This document shows, piece by piece, positions 7,937 through 15,901 of a stretch of 32,422 nucleotides of DNA (its first letter is position 1; each line of letters begins with the position of its first letter). Made by a program: the position numbers and the translations under genes. Source of the DNA: a bacterium UBP12_UBA5184 (GTDB lineage: Bacteria; Vulcanimicrobiota; Vulcanimicrobiia; Vulcanimicrobiales; Vulcanimicrobiaceae); assembly GCA_002413145.1 (NCBI GenBank), contig DHWK01000110.1, positions 10,091-42,512 of the forward strand. Direction: 5' to 3'. The notes below the pieces were generated by a model. The model did not search any database, was not told the DNA's origin, and saw only the letters and a list, made by a program, of their open reading frames with translations.

Positions 7937-9703
7937 GTGCAGACGCTCCCAGAATTGCTCACCGAAAAACTGCGCGTCCCGCGCGAGTCGGCGTTCGGCG
8001 AGCGGCTTGGGGCGCGCGAGTGGCGCTACACGTCGTCGACGCGGATGCTCGAACGCGCCGCCGCGATCGCCTGCGCGCTGCGCGACTCGGGGCTTGCGGC
8101 CGGCGAGCGAGTCGCCTTGATTTCCAACAACCGCACCGATTGGATTGCCGCCGAATTCGGCATCCTGTTTGCGGGTTGCGTAACCGTCCCGACCTTCGCG
8201 AGCCTCGCGCTCGACCAGCTCGACTACATCTTCAAGGACGCGGAGACCAAGTTAGCCTTCGTCGAGACGAAGGAAGACGTCGCTCGCATCACAGCCGCGT
8301 GCCCCAACGCTCCGCGTTTCATCTCTTTCGATAGCGACGGCGACGACTCGCTGACCGGTTTCGAAGCGGCCGGCGCGCGCGCGGCGGCCGCCGATCCGGC
8401 GCGCTTCGCGTCGTTTACCGCCGGCGGCGACCCCGACGCGCTGGCAGTCCTCATCTATACGTCGGGGACGACGGGGACGCCGAAGGGCGTGATGCTCACG
8501 CATCGCAACCTGGTCGCGAACTCGTTTGATTCGTTCGGTTACGGCTTTCGGGAACTCAAGGCGGGCGATCCAGTTCTCTCGGTGCTGCCGTTCGCGCACA
8601 TCTACGAGCACAACGATCTATTGGGTTTCATCCGCTACGATGCCCGGCTGCACATTACGCAACCCGATTACCTGCTCGACGACCTGCGTTCGGTGCGCCC
8701 GTTCACGATGGCGTTCGTCCCGCGTATTTACGAACGCGTCCTATCCGCCGTCGTCGCCAACGCGAAAGCCGAAGGCGGCCTCAAGGCGAAACTCGTGCCG
8801 TGGGCCCTCGGCATCGGCCGCGATTATATGGCCTGCATCGTCGATGAAAAGAGGCCGACGCTCGGCTTGCGTTTGAAATTCGGGATCGCAAAAAAACTCG
8901 TGCTCTCGAAGATCCGGCCCGCGCTTGGGATCGACCGTGCGCTGTTCTTTATCAGCGGCAGCGCGCCGCTGCATCGCGATGTCGCGCTGACGTTCCTCGG
9001 CTTCGGCTTGCCGATCTGCGAAGGCTACGGGTTGACGGAGACCTCGCCGGTCGTCTCGGTCAACCGTTTCGGCGAGATTCGCTACGGCTCGGTCGGGCGC
9101 CCGATTCCGGAGGTCGAGGTAAAGATCGCCGGCGACGGTGAGATTCTGGTGCGCGGCCCCAACGTGATGAAGGGCTACTATCATCTCGAAGGCGAGCAGC
9201 CGTTTACAGCCGACGGGTATTTCATGACCGGAGACGTCGGTCACCTCGACGCCGACGGATACCTCTGGATCACCGATCGCAAGAAGGAACTGATCAAGAC
9301 CGGCGCCGGGAAATACGTCGCACCGAGTCGGGTCGAGTCTGCCATCAAGCGCTCGCACTACGTCGGGCAGGTGTTCGTCATCGGCGACGGTCGTCCGTTC
9401 CCGATCGCGCTGGTCGCGCCGAATTGGGATCTCGTGCGAAGGGATTTCGCGATCCCTCCCAACGTGCCGCCGAGCCAGATCGCACGGCGCGGGGACGTTC
9501 GCGAATTCATTCGCAAAGAGGTCGCCGAGCATACCGCCGACCTCGCGACTTTCGAGCAGGTACGCCGAATCGGTCTGCTGCCGCGCGACCTCACCATCGA
9601 AGACGGCGAACTCTCGCCGACGCTCAAGGTCAAGCGCCGCATCGTCGAGCGCCGCTACGCCGACCTCGTCGACTCGGTCTATGAACCTACCGCGGGGACG
9701 TAG
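7937..9703 (+). CDS. Long-chain fatty-acid--CoA ligase (AMP-forming)
   Basis: A 588-residue adenylate-forming enzyme that activates fatty acids to acyl-CoA. It has the phosphate loop YTSGTTGTPKG, the EGYGLTETSP motif, the hinge region TGDVGHLDADGYLWITDRKK with the ATP-ribose aspartate, and a C-terminal lysine region DGELSPTLKVKRR. The length and the insertion with RIYERVLSAV resemble the long-chain FadD15-type group. I choose GTG at 7937 because AAGGAG lies 9 nt upstream and the N-terminus TLPELLTEK fits the family. Longer in-frame starts would run antisense through fadB. The gene is divergent from fadBA across a 94-bp gap, which suggests shared control of fatty-acid activation and oxidation, although I see no obvious operator. 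Its last 17 bases overlap the convergent hydrolase gene. Confidence 0.9.
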   Translation: MQTLPELLTEKLRVPRESAFGERLGAREWRYTSSTRMLERAAAIACALRDSGLAAGERVALISNNRTDWIAAEFGILFAGCVTVPTFASLALDQLDYIFKDAETKLAFVETKEDVARITAACPNAPRFISFDSDGDDSLTGFEAAGARAAAADPARFASFTAGGDPDALAVLIYTSGTTGTPKGVMLTHRNLVANSFDSFGYGFRELKAGDPVLSVLPFAHIYEHNDLLGFIRYDARLHITQPDYLLDDLRSVRPFTMAFVPRIYERVLSAVVANAKAEGGLKAKLVPWALGIGRDYMACIVDEKRPTLGLRLKFGIAKKLVLSKIRPALGIDRALFFISGSAPLHRDVALTFLGFGLPICEGYGLTETSPVVSVNRFGEIRYGSVGRPIPEVEVKIAGDGEILVRGPNVMKGYYHLEGEQPFTADGYFMTGDVGHLDADGYLWITDRKKELIKTGAGKYVAPSRVESAIKRSHYVGQVFVIGDGRPFPIALVAPNWDLVRRDFAIPPNVPPSQIARRGDVREFIRKEVAEHTADLATFEQVRRIGLLPRDLTIEDGELSPTLKVKRRIVERRYADLVDSVYEPTAGT

Positions 9704-10586
9704 TCAGCAGCGTTCTGAGGGCGCCGCTCATTTCGGACCCGTCGTGAGCGAGGTCGTCGACGATCGAGAAATGATTGCGACCGGGAGGTTCGAAATAGCG
9801 CGCGGGGTAGCCGAGCGCCGACCAGGTCGCGACGAAATCGCGACTCTGCTTCTTGAACTCGACCGTTTCATCGCCGCCGGCCGCCGAGATTAGGGGGATC
9901 GAATGCTGCGGAGCGTGCAGCATCGGACTGTTGCGATGCGCCGCTTCGCGGTCGATCTGCAACCACTCGTTGACGTGGGAGAGGCGCACCGGCTCGAGAT
10001 CGAAGAGACCGCTCGCCGTGAAGATCCCTTTGAGCGAGTCGGCGGCTAGGCCATAGGCCGTCCACTTGGTTGCGGCGAGCATCCCAGCGAGCTGTCCGCC
10101 TGCGGAGTGGCCGCCGACGAAGATGCGATTCGCATCGGCGTTAAAGCGCCGCGCTTCGTGCGCGATCCACGCGTATGCTCGCCGCACTGCGCCGACGATC
10201 TCGTCAAGCGTTGCGCTGGGGACCAGCGGATAGTTGAGAATCGCCGCGGCCGCCCCGGCCGCGACCGCCGGCTCGGCCAGGAAGGAGAAGTATGACTTGT
10301 CGAGCCTGCGCCAATAGCCGCCGTGAATCCAGACCAAACACGGTGCGTTGGGCTGCGTTGCCGGAAAAACATCGAGGCTCTCGCGCTCGCCGCTGCCGTA
10401 CGCGACGTCGAGTTCGCAGCGCAGCGTGGCTCGCGTCAGTTCGCTCGCCAATGCCCACTCGGCGAAGTAAGGATCGCTCGACGGCACGCTGCCGGCGGCG
10501 TCGTATTGCAGATTCAGTTCGGCTTGGGTGTAAGCGCCGTAGACGAGCGGTTCGCTCAGTTGACGCGCTTCTCTAAACCGCGCCAC
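9687..10586 (-). CDS. Alpha/beta hydrolase, arylformamidase (kynurenine formamidase)-like
   Basis: An alpha/beta-hydrolase with the oxyanion motif HGGYW followed by RRLDKSYFSFLA, the nucleophile elbow GGHSAGG, and the C-terminal catalytic histidine in GRNHFSIVDDL. These are features of the small arylformamidase-like esterases. The family usually begins close to the YGAYTQAELNLQYD segment. No ATG/GTG/TTG lies there; the nearest canonical start is GTG at 10586 (299 aa, coordinates given). A CTG at 10559 sits in a CTGA overlap with the upstream ligase stop, has GAGAAG about 8 nt before it, and would give a 290-residue protein. The gene lies downstream of an acyl-CoA ligase in the same operon. 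A general carboxylesterase role is as likely as kynurenine metabolism, as no other tryptophan-degradation gene is visible. Confidence 0.83.
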   Translation of the reverse strand: MARFREARQLSEPLVYGAYTQAELNLQYDAAGSVPSSDPYFAEWALASELTRATLRCELDVAYGSGERESLDVFPATQPNAPCLVWIHGGYWRRLDKSYFSFLAEPAVAAGAAAAILNYPLVPSATLDEIVGAVRRAYAWIAHEARRFNADANRIFVGGHSAGGQLAGMLAATKWTAYGLAADSLKGIFTASGLFDLEPVRLSHVNEWLQIDREAAHRNSPMLHAPQHSIPLISAAGGDETVEFKKQSRDFVATWSALGYPARYFEPPGRNHFSIVDDLAHDGSEMSGALRTLLTTSPR

Positions 10587-12160
10587 TCGCGTTCGCGCAG
10601 CACGAATTTCTGAATCTTCCCCGTCGACGTTTTCGGAAGGTCGCAAAACTCGACGGCCTTCGGCGTCTTGAAACCCGGCAGCCGCTCGCGGCAGTGTGCG
10701 ATGATCTCTTCCTCGCTCGCGGTCGCGCCGGGTTTGAGCGTGACGAACGCCTTCGGAACTTCGCCCCACTTTTCGTCAGGTTTTGCGACGACCGCGCACT
10801 CGAGGACCGCGCGGTGCTCGAGGACGACTTTCTCGACCTGGATCGTCGAAATGTTCTCGCCACCGCTTATGATGACGTCTTTCGAGCGGTCTTGAATCTC
10901 GAGATAACCGTCGGCGTGCCAGACCGCGACGTCGCCCGAATGGAAATACCCGCCGGCGAAGGCCTTTGCCGTCGCCGCCGAGTCATTGTAATAACCTTTC
11001 ATCACGTTGTTGCCGCGCATGACGATCTCGCCCTGGGTTTTGCCGTCGCGCGGGACGTCGACGAGCGTCTCGGGATCGCCCGTCGTCTGTACGACCCGGA
11101 TGTCGCCGGCGCCGACGGTGATCATCGGTACGCCTTGGCGCGCCTTCATCTTGGCGCGGCCGGCGACGTCGAGCGTATCCCACTGCGACTGCCACGCGCA
11201 GACGGTGATCGGGCCGTACGTTTCCGTCAGGCCATAGACCTGCGTGATCGTCGCGCCGAGCGCTTCCATCTGTGCGATGGTAGTAGGCGCCGGCGGCGCA
11301 CCGGCGGTAATGACGTGAACCGGACGTGCGAACTTCTGCACTTGGGGATGATTCGCGAGCGCGATCAACACGGTGGGCGCGCCGCAGAAGTGCGTGACCC
11401 GCTCGCGCTCGATCAGCTCGAAGATCTTCACCGGGTCAACTTTCGGCAAGCAGACGTGCGTCGCCGCAGCGGCGGTTACCGCCCACGGATAACACCAGCC
11501 GTTGCAATGGAACATCGGTAGCGTCCAGAGATAGACGCTCTCCGGCCGTAGGTTGGCATGAAAGGCTTCGGCCAGGGCGTTCTGATAGGCGCCGCGGTGC
11601 GTGTACATCACGCCCTTGGGCTGGCCGGTCGTTCCACTCGTGTAGTTGATCGAGAGCGTGGCGTCTTCGTCGCTGACCGAATTTTCGAGCGGCGCGTTCG
11701 AGGCGGCCGCCATCAAGGCGGCGAGTTCGGCGACCGCTCCGTCGCCGCCGATGCAGAGCCGTTCGACGCCCGCGGGCAGGTCGTCGATCAGCGGCGCGAA
11801 TTCGGCATCGTAGATCACGACGCTCGCCCCGCAGTGCCCGACGATGTACTCGATCTCGGACTTCACCAACCGAGTGTTGAGCGCGCATAAGATCGCGCCC
11901 GCGAGCGGCACCGCGTAGTGCGCCTCGAGCAGCGCCGATTGGTTCTTGGCGAGGACGGCCACGCGGTCGCCGGGCGTGACGCCTGAAGCGCGCAGTGCCC
12001 GCGCGAAGCGATAAACGCGTTCGAGCATCTGCGCGTAGGTACGGCGCGTCTCGCCGTCGACGATAGCCGTCTTCTCGCCAAAGATCAGCGCCGACCGTTC
12101 GAGGAAATCGAACGGACTTACTCGGCGCAGGTGAACGGCCTTCGGCGTCTCGGTCAGCAC
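10556..12160 (-). CDS. Acyl-CoA synthetase, medium-chain / AlkK-DmdB type
   Basis: A 534-residue AMP-forming acyl-CoA ligase. Motifs in order: phosphate loop YTSGTTGQPKGVMYTHRG, PMFHCNGW (typical of AlkK/DmdB-like ligases), VYGLTETYGP, the hinge HSGDVAVWHADGYLEIQDRSKD, SGGENIS, and the C-terminal catalytic lysine in TSTGKIQKF. These features place it apart from the long-chain ligase at 7937 and suggest medium-chain, branched or methylthio-acyl substrates; the exact substrate cannot be read from sequence. The start is GTG at 12160, 19 nt after the stop of the upstream small secreted protein. Its TGA overlaps the next gene. The two acyl-CoA ligases in one neighbourhood point to versatile acid catabolism. 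Confidence 0.9.
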   Translation of the reverse strand: MLTETPKAVHLRRVSPFDFLERSALIFGEKTAIVDGETRRTYAQMLERVYRFARALRASGVTPGDRVAVLAKNQSALLEAHYAVPLAGAILCALNTRLVKSEIEYIVGHCGASVVIYDAEFAPLIDDLPAGVERLCIGGDGAVAELAALMAAASNAPLENSVSDEDATLSINYTSGTTGQPKGVMYTHRGAYQNALAEAFHANLRPESVYLWTLPMFHCNGWCYPWAVTAAAATHVCLPKVDPVKIFELIERERVTHFCGAPTVLIALANHPQVQKFARPVHVITAGAPPAPTTIAQMEALGATITQVYGLTETYGPITVCAWQSQWDTLDVAGRAKMKARQGVPMITVGAGDIRVVQTTGDPETLVDVPRDGKTQGEIVMRGNNVMKGYYNDSAATAKAFAGGYFHSGDVAVWHADGYLEIQDRSKDVIISGGENISTIQVEKVVLEHRAVLECAVVAKPDEKWGEVPKAFVTLKPGATASEEEIIAHCRERLPGFKTPKAVEFCDLPKTSTGKIQKFVLREREWRGLEKRVN

Positions 12161-12179
12161 TGCTGCCTGCGTTGAGATA

Positions 12180-12629
12180 CTATTCCGGCCCGACCGAGAG
12201 CCCCGCGACCTTATCGTTGGCGTCGAGGTCCAGCGTCATCGCCAAAGCGCCCTTTTCGCAATCGAGGGTGTAATAATAATCGGTCGAGCCTGCTCCGACG
12301 TTTTTCTTGCCACGATAGATAATCGTGCGAGCCGGACCGTACGCTTTGAGCTGCTTCGAGAGGTCGGAGAGGATCAGGTCGCCGAGCGCGTCGTTTGCGA
12401 CCTTCGCGTAGTGGGAGCGATCGATCTTACCGCTTTGCAGCGCGCTAAACTCGGCCATCGCGCGCACGGTCAGGCCGATGTTTTCACCCGGCGCGGAGGT
12501 TGGCAGGGGCGTCGCTGCGGCGCCCGGCTTGAGCGGCGCGGGAGACGAGCTTGCGGGCTGCGCGATGAGGAATCCGCCGGCCAGCGCGCCGGCGAGCGCG
12601 AGTGCCGAGGTAACGTGAAGTCGAGACAT
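12180..12629 (-). CDS. Small secreted protein of unknown function
   Basis: A 149-residue protein with a clear signal peptide: a short basic start MSRLHV, a hydrophobic stretch to about residue 24, then a Ser/Pro/Ala-rich linker to about residue 47. The mature part has a helix with an AEFSALQSGKID-like beginning and ends with beta-strand-like sequence (TDYYYTLDCEKGALAMTLDLD, then KVAGLSV). This layout resembles the small NTF2-like/DUF3887-type fold, in which strands end in K(I/V)AGL, but I cannot assign a family firmly. ATG at 12629 is the first residue giving a signal peptide; a GGGGGA tract lies 12 nt upstream, a rather long spacing. It is the first gene of the ligase-hydrolase run and is divergent from fumC. 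Confidence 0.75.
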   Translation of the reverse strand: MSRLHVTSALALAGALAGGFLIAQPASSSPAPLKPGAAATPLPTSAPGENIGLTVRAMAEFSALQSGKIDRSHYAKVANDALGDLILSDLSKQLKAYGPARTIIYRGKKNVGAGSTDYYYTLDCEKGALAMTLDLDANDKVAGLSVGPE

Positions 12630-12739
12630 AGGTCGTGCGGGTCCCCCATGGAGCAAACGTGCGAAGCTTGCCTGTTTGACCGTCACTCGGGCGGCGCCTG
12701 CGACCTTTCTCTTACCGGGAACCCGGTGCTCGCGGCGAA

Positions 12740-14146
12740 GTGTGCGACGTGCAAACGCGCATCGAAACCGACTCGATGGGGCAGGTCGAGGTACCGGCCG
12801 ACAAGTACTACGGGGCGCAATCGGCACGTTCGTTGATCCATTTCGATATCGGTGACGGCACGGCGCCGCGCGACGTGATGCCGCCGGCCGTCATCAAAGC
12901 GATGGCGATCCTCAAGAAAGCCGCGGCGCTGGTCAACGGCGAACTCGGCAAACTCGACGCCGAAAAGACCGACTTGATCGTGCGCGCCGCCGACGAGGTG
13001 ATTGCGGGAAAGCTGCAGCCGCATTTTCCGCTCCGCGTTTGGCAGACCGGCTCCGGAACGCAGACGAACATGAACGTCAACGAGGTTATCTCGAATCGCG
13101 CGATCGAGTTGGCCGGCGGCGAGATGGGCTCGAAGAAGCCGATCCACCCCAACGATCACGTCAACATGTCCCAATCTTCCAACGATACGTTTCCGACCGC
13201 GATGCACATGGCCGCGGCCGAGGCGGTGGTTGCGCTGCTGCCGGCGGTCCAGAAACTCCGCGACGCGCTCGACGTCAAGGTCAAGCAGTGGAAAGACATC
13301 GTCAAGGTCGGACGCACGCATCTTCAGGACGCGACGCCGCTGACGCTCGGCCAAGAATTCTCGGGTTACGTCGCGCAGCTCGATCGCGCCATGGTGGCGT
13401 GTCGCGAGTCGCTCGATCATTTGTACGATCTCGCGATCGGCGGAACGGCGGTCGGAACGGGACTCAACTCGCATCCCGAGTTCGGCCAACGCACCTCCAA
13501 GAAAATCGCGGAGTTGACCGGGCTTCCGTTTCGCTCTGCAGCCAATAAGTTCGCAGCGCTCGGTTCGCACGACGAATTCGTCTTTGCCTCCGGCGCCCTC
13601 AAGCAACTCGGCGCGGCCTTGATGAAGATTGCCAACGACGTCCGCTGGCTCGGCTCCGGGCCGCGCGCCGGGATCGGCGAGCTGACCCTTCCGGAGAACG
13701 AGCCGGGTTCGTCGATCATGCCCGGCAAGGTCAATCCCACGCAGTCCGAGGCGGTGACGATGGTCGTCGTGCAAGTCTACGGGAACGACCTTGCGATTTC
13801 GTTCGGCGCCTCGCAGGGCAACTTCGAACTGAACGTCTTCAACCCGGTGATGATCTACAATTTCTTGCACTCGACGACGCTCTTGCGCGATGCTTGCACG
13901 ATGTTTCGCGAACATTGCGTCGAAGGGATACAAGCCAACGAAGCGACGATCGCGCGTCATCTGCGCGATTCGCTGATGACCGTGACCGCACTCGCGCCGC
14001 ATATCGGATACGACCAAGCCGCCGAAATCGCCAAGAAGGCGCACAAAGAGAAGACGAGCTTACGCGAAGCCGCGCTGGCCCTCGGACACGTCGATGGGGC
14101 GCAGTTCGACGCATGGGTCGTCCCCAAAGACATGACCCACCCCTAG
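12740..14146 (+). CDS. fumC: Fumarate hydratase class II
   Basis: A 468-residue class II fumarase, the heat-stable, iron-free TCA-cycle enzyme interconverting fumarate and malate. The N-terminus has ETDSMGQVEVPADKYYGAQ. Substrate-binding segments are TGSGTQTNMNVNEV, HPNDHVNMSQSSNDTFPTAM and GRTHLQDATPLTLGQEFSGY. The signature loop GSSIMPGKVNPTQSEA carries the catalytic serine near residue 323. I list GTG 12740; a second in-frame GTG at 12749 with GAAG 8 nt upstream is equally possible and would remove three residues. It is a single-gene unit, divergent from the small secreted protein across about 110 bp. The related aspartase and argininosuccinate lyase families lack this exact combination, so the call is firm. 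Confidence 0.95.
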   Translation: MCDVQTRIETDSMGQVEVPADKYYGAQSARSLIHFDIGDGTAPRDVMPPAVIKAMAILKKAAALVNGELGKLDAEKTDLIVRAADEVIAGKLQPHFPLRVWQTGSGTQTNMNVNEVISNRAIELAGGEMGSKKPIHPNDHVNMSQSSNDTFPTAMHMAAAEAVVALLPAVQKLRDALDVKVKQWKDIVKVGRTHLQDATPLTLGQEFSGYVAQLDRAMVACRESLDHLYDLAIGGTAVGTGLNSHPEFGQRTSKKIAELTGLPFRSAANKFAALGSHDEFVFASGALKQLGAALMKIANDVRWLGSGPRAGIGELTLPENEPGSSIMPGKVNPTQSEAVTMVVVQVYGNDLAISFGASQGNFELNVFNPVMIYNFLHSTTLLRDACTMFREHCVEGIQANEATIARHLRDSLMTVTALAPHIGYDQAAEIAKKAHKEKTSLREAALALGHVDGAQFDAWVVPKDMTHP

Positions 14147-14321
14147 CGCGTGTCTTTTCCGCCGCAGCTTCGTTGCTCGTCGCTTAAATGGGTTCCGACC
14201 ATTCTGCGCTCCTCGCGCCTCGCTGCGACGAAAAATCCCTCGCGCTAGCCGTTCCGGGATATTTATCACCTCTGAACGGGCGGGCCAGGGGAGCCCGCGC
14301 GGCCCGCGAAAATTTACCATT

Positions 14322-15521
14322 GTGCTGCGCTCCGGATGGGTTTGCCCGGGCCTTGCAGCGGTTGCTCTGGCGATCGCTTTCCTAGCATGCGGTTCGCCGG
14401 CGGCGGCCCAAATCACGCACGCCGATAGCGGCGATGCGAAGCTCCAAGACCAGTTGCCCTCGAACCCCGCGGGAGCCGTGGAGCGGGCTCGTCAGCGCGT
14501 CTCGGACGGGGACCTTGCCGGCGCGGTCAAGGAACTCGCGTTGTACGTCGCCGCCCATCCCAAGGAGATCGAGCCGGCTCGTTACCTTGGCGACCTGTAC
14601 TACCGTCAGTCCGATCTGCCGGCGGCCGAGCGTACGTATTTGGCGATCCTGCGCTTTGCGCCGGGGGACAAAGAGACCCACAATCGGCTGGGCGGGATCT
14701 ACGCCGTCCAGGATCGTGTCACCGAAGCGATCGAGCAATTCCAAAAGAGCCTGCCGCGCAGCGACTCGCTAGGCCGCTTGGTCGTCCTGCATCGGCGCTT
14801 GGGCGACTTGGCGGCCTTCACCAACGAGTATCGCACTCGCGCGTTGGATCACCCGTCGGAGTTCGGCGATCAGTACAATTACGGATTGATTCTGCGCAAC
14901 GAGCGCCGGCCGCTCGAAGCGATCGATTTTCTGCAGCGTGCGCTTGCGCTCAACACGCGCGGCTGCGCCGCTCTGAGCGAAATCGGCAGTGCGTATCTGG
15001 ACATCAACGAGATCGGTAAAGCGCTCAGCGTTCTGCAGCGCTGCCTGAGCGTCGAGCCGAACAATTACGGCGCGCTCGTCAACATCGCCGATGCCTACAT
15101 CGAGCAGAACCAAATCGCGAAATCGCGCGCCGCCCTCGATGCGGCGGCCGTCGCGAACCCGGACGGCTCGGAAGCGCTGGTCGACATCGGCTACATCGAG
15201 GATCTTCAGGGCCACTGGCAGGGCGCGATTCAGTATTATCTGCGAGCGATCGCGCTCGACCCCAATCAGCGCGACGCATACGTAAACCTCGGCTACGATT
15301 ATGACGAGCACCACCTGTACGGTTTGGCCGAGGCCGCCTTCATCAAGGGCCTGAGCATCGCGCCGAGCGACGGGCGGCTCCATTACCTCTTGGGCGTCAC
15401 CTACGCGGAGCAGGGGAAGAAGAACCTCGCGGCCGGCGAGTACGAGCGAGCCAAGAGCTCGGACGAACCCGAGGTCCGGCAGGCCGCGACGCGCGACCTC
15501 GCTCTGTTACAGCGCTCCTAG
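14322..15521 (+). CDS. Secreted tetratricopeptide-repeat protein
   Basis: A 399-residue exported protein made almost wholly of TPR helices. The GTG start gives a signal sequence with a hydrophobic core (about residues 10-22) and AxA-type cleavage near SPAAAQ. A cysteine in FLACG could be a lipobox, but the -3 residue is Phe, so lipidation is doubtful. Repeats follow from about residue 60 to 395, for example DLAGAVKELALYVAAHPK, LPAAERTYLAILRFAPGD, NEIGKALSVLQRCLSVEPNN and HWQGAIQYYLRAIALDPNQ. These act as protein-binding scaffolds; no enzymatic domain is present. The stop codon TAG shares a CTAG palindrome with the stop of the convergent ridA gene. No good Shine-Dalgarno is visible, so the exact start is moderately uncertain. 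Confidence 0.85.
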   Translation: MLRSGWVCPGLAAVALAIAFLACGSPAAAQITHADSGDAKLQDQLPSNPAGAVERARQRVSDGDLAGAVKELALYVAAHPKEIEPARYLGDLYYRQSDLPAAERTYLAILRFAPGDKETHNRLGGIYAVQDRVTEAIEQFQKSLPRSDSLGRLVVLHRRLGDLAAFTNEYRTRALDHPSEFGDQYNYGLILRNERRPLEAIDFLQRALALNTRGCAALSEIGSAYLDINEIGKALSVLQRCLSVEPNNYGALVNIADAYIEQNQIAKSRAALDAAAVANPDGSEALVDIGYIEDLQGHWQGAIQYYLRAIALDPNQRDAYVNLGYDYDEHHLYGLAEAAFIKGLSIAPSDGRLHYLLGVTYAEQGKKNLAAGEYERAKSSDEPEVRQAATRDLALLQRS

Positions 15522-15901
15522 GCTCGGCGCGCGATCAGTTCGATCTCGACGCGCGCGCCGCGCGGTAGAGCGGCGACGGCGACGGTCGAGCGCGCCGGCG
15601 GCGCTCCGCCGGGGAAGGCTTCGCCGTAGGCTTCGTTCACCGTCTTGAAGTCGTTCATGTCGACCAGGAAGATCGTCGTCTTGACGACGTCGGCAAACGA
15701 CGCGCCGCCGGCCGCGAGAACGGCGGCGAGATTTTTCATTGCCTGACGCGCCTGCGTAGCGACGTCGTCGCCGGCGAACGTACCGGTCGCCGGATCCAAG
15801 CCGACCTGACCGCTACAGAAGAGGAATTCGCCGGCGCGGATCGCCTGGCTATAGGGCCCGATCGGCGCCGGCGCGGTGCTGCTGAGAATCGACTCGCTCA
15901 C
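15518..15901 (-). CDS. ridA: RidA family protein (reactive imine/enamine deaminase)
   Basis: A 127-residue member of the RidA/YjgF family, which hydrolyses reactive enamine/imine intermediates released by PLP enzymes. Typical marks are APIGPYSQAIRAGEFLFCSGQ near the N-terminus and the substrate-binding arginine in PPARSTVAVAALPRGARVEIE (R104), followed by the conserved acidic residue E119 or E121. The start is GTG at 15901, in a GTGA overlap with the stop of the upstream aldo/keto reductase, so the two are coupled. Its neighbourhood includes a PLP-dependent decarboxylase on the opposite strand, a plausible source of imine intermediates, although that link is inference. Confidence 0.92.
   Translation of the reverse strand: MSESILSSTAPAPIGPYSQAIRAGEFLFCSGQVGLDPATGTFAGDDVATQARQAMKNLAAVLAAGGASFADVVKTTIFLVDMNDFKTVNEAYGEAFPGGAPPARSTVAVAALPRGARVEIELIARRA

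Noticed and set aside
5533..8334. Very long plus-strand frame (about 930 codons) antisense to fadA/fadB
   Set aside because: High-GC shadow frame with charged low-complexity product; the minus-strand genes have full catalytic motifs.
12683..14044. Long minus-strand frame opposite fumC
   Set aside because: Antisense shadow of a gene with an intact fumarase signature; product is Arg/His-rich without homology.
14270..14310. GCGGGC/GCCCGC hairpin downstream of fumC
   Set aside because: Six-base stem in a GC-rich background without a T-run; not convincing as a terminator.
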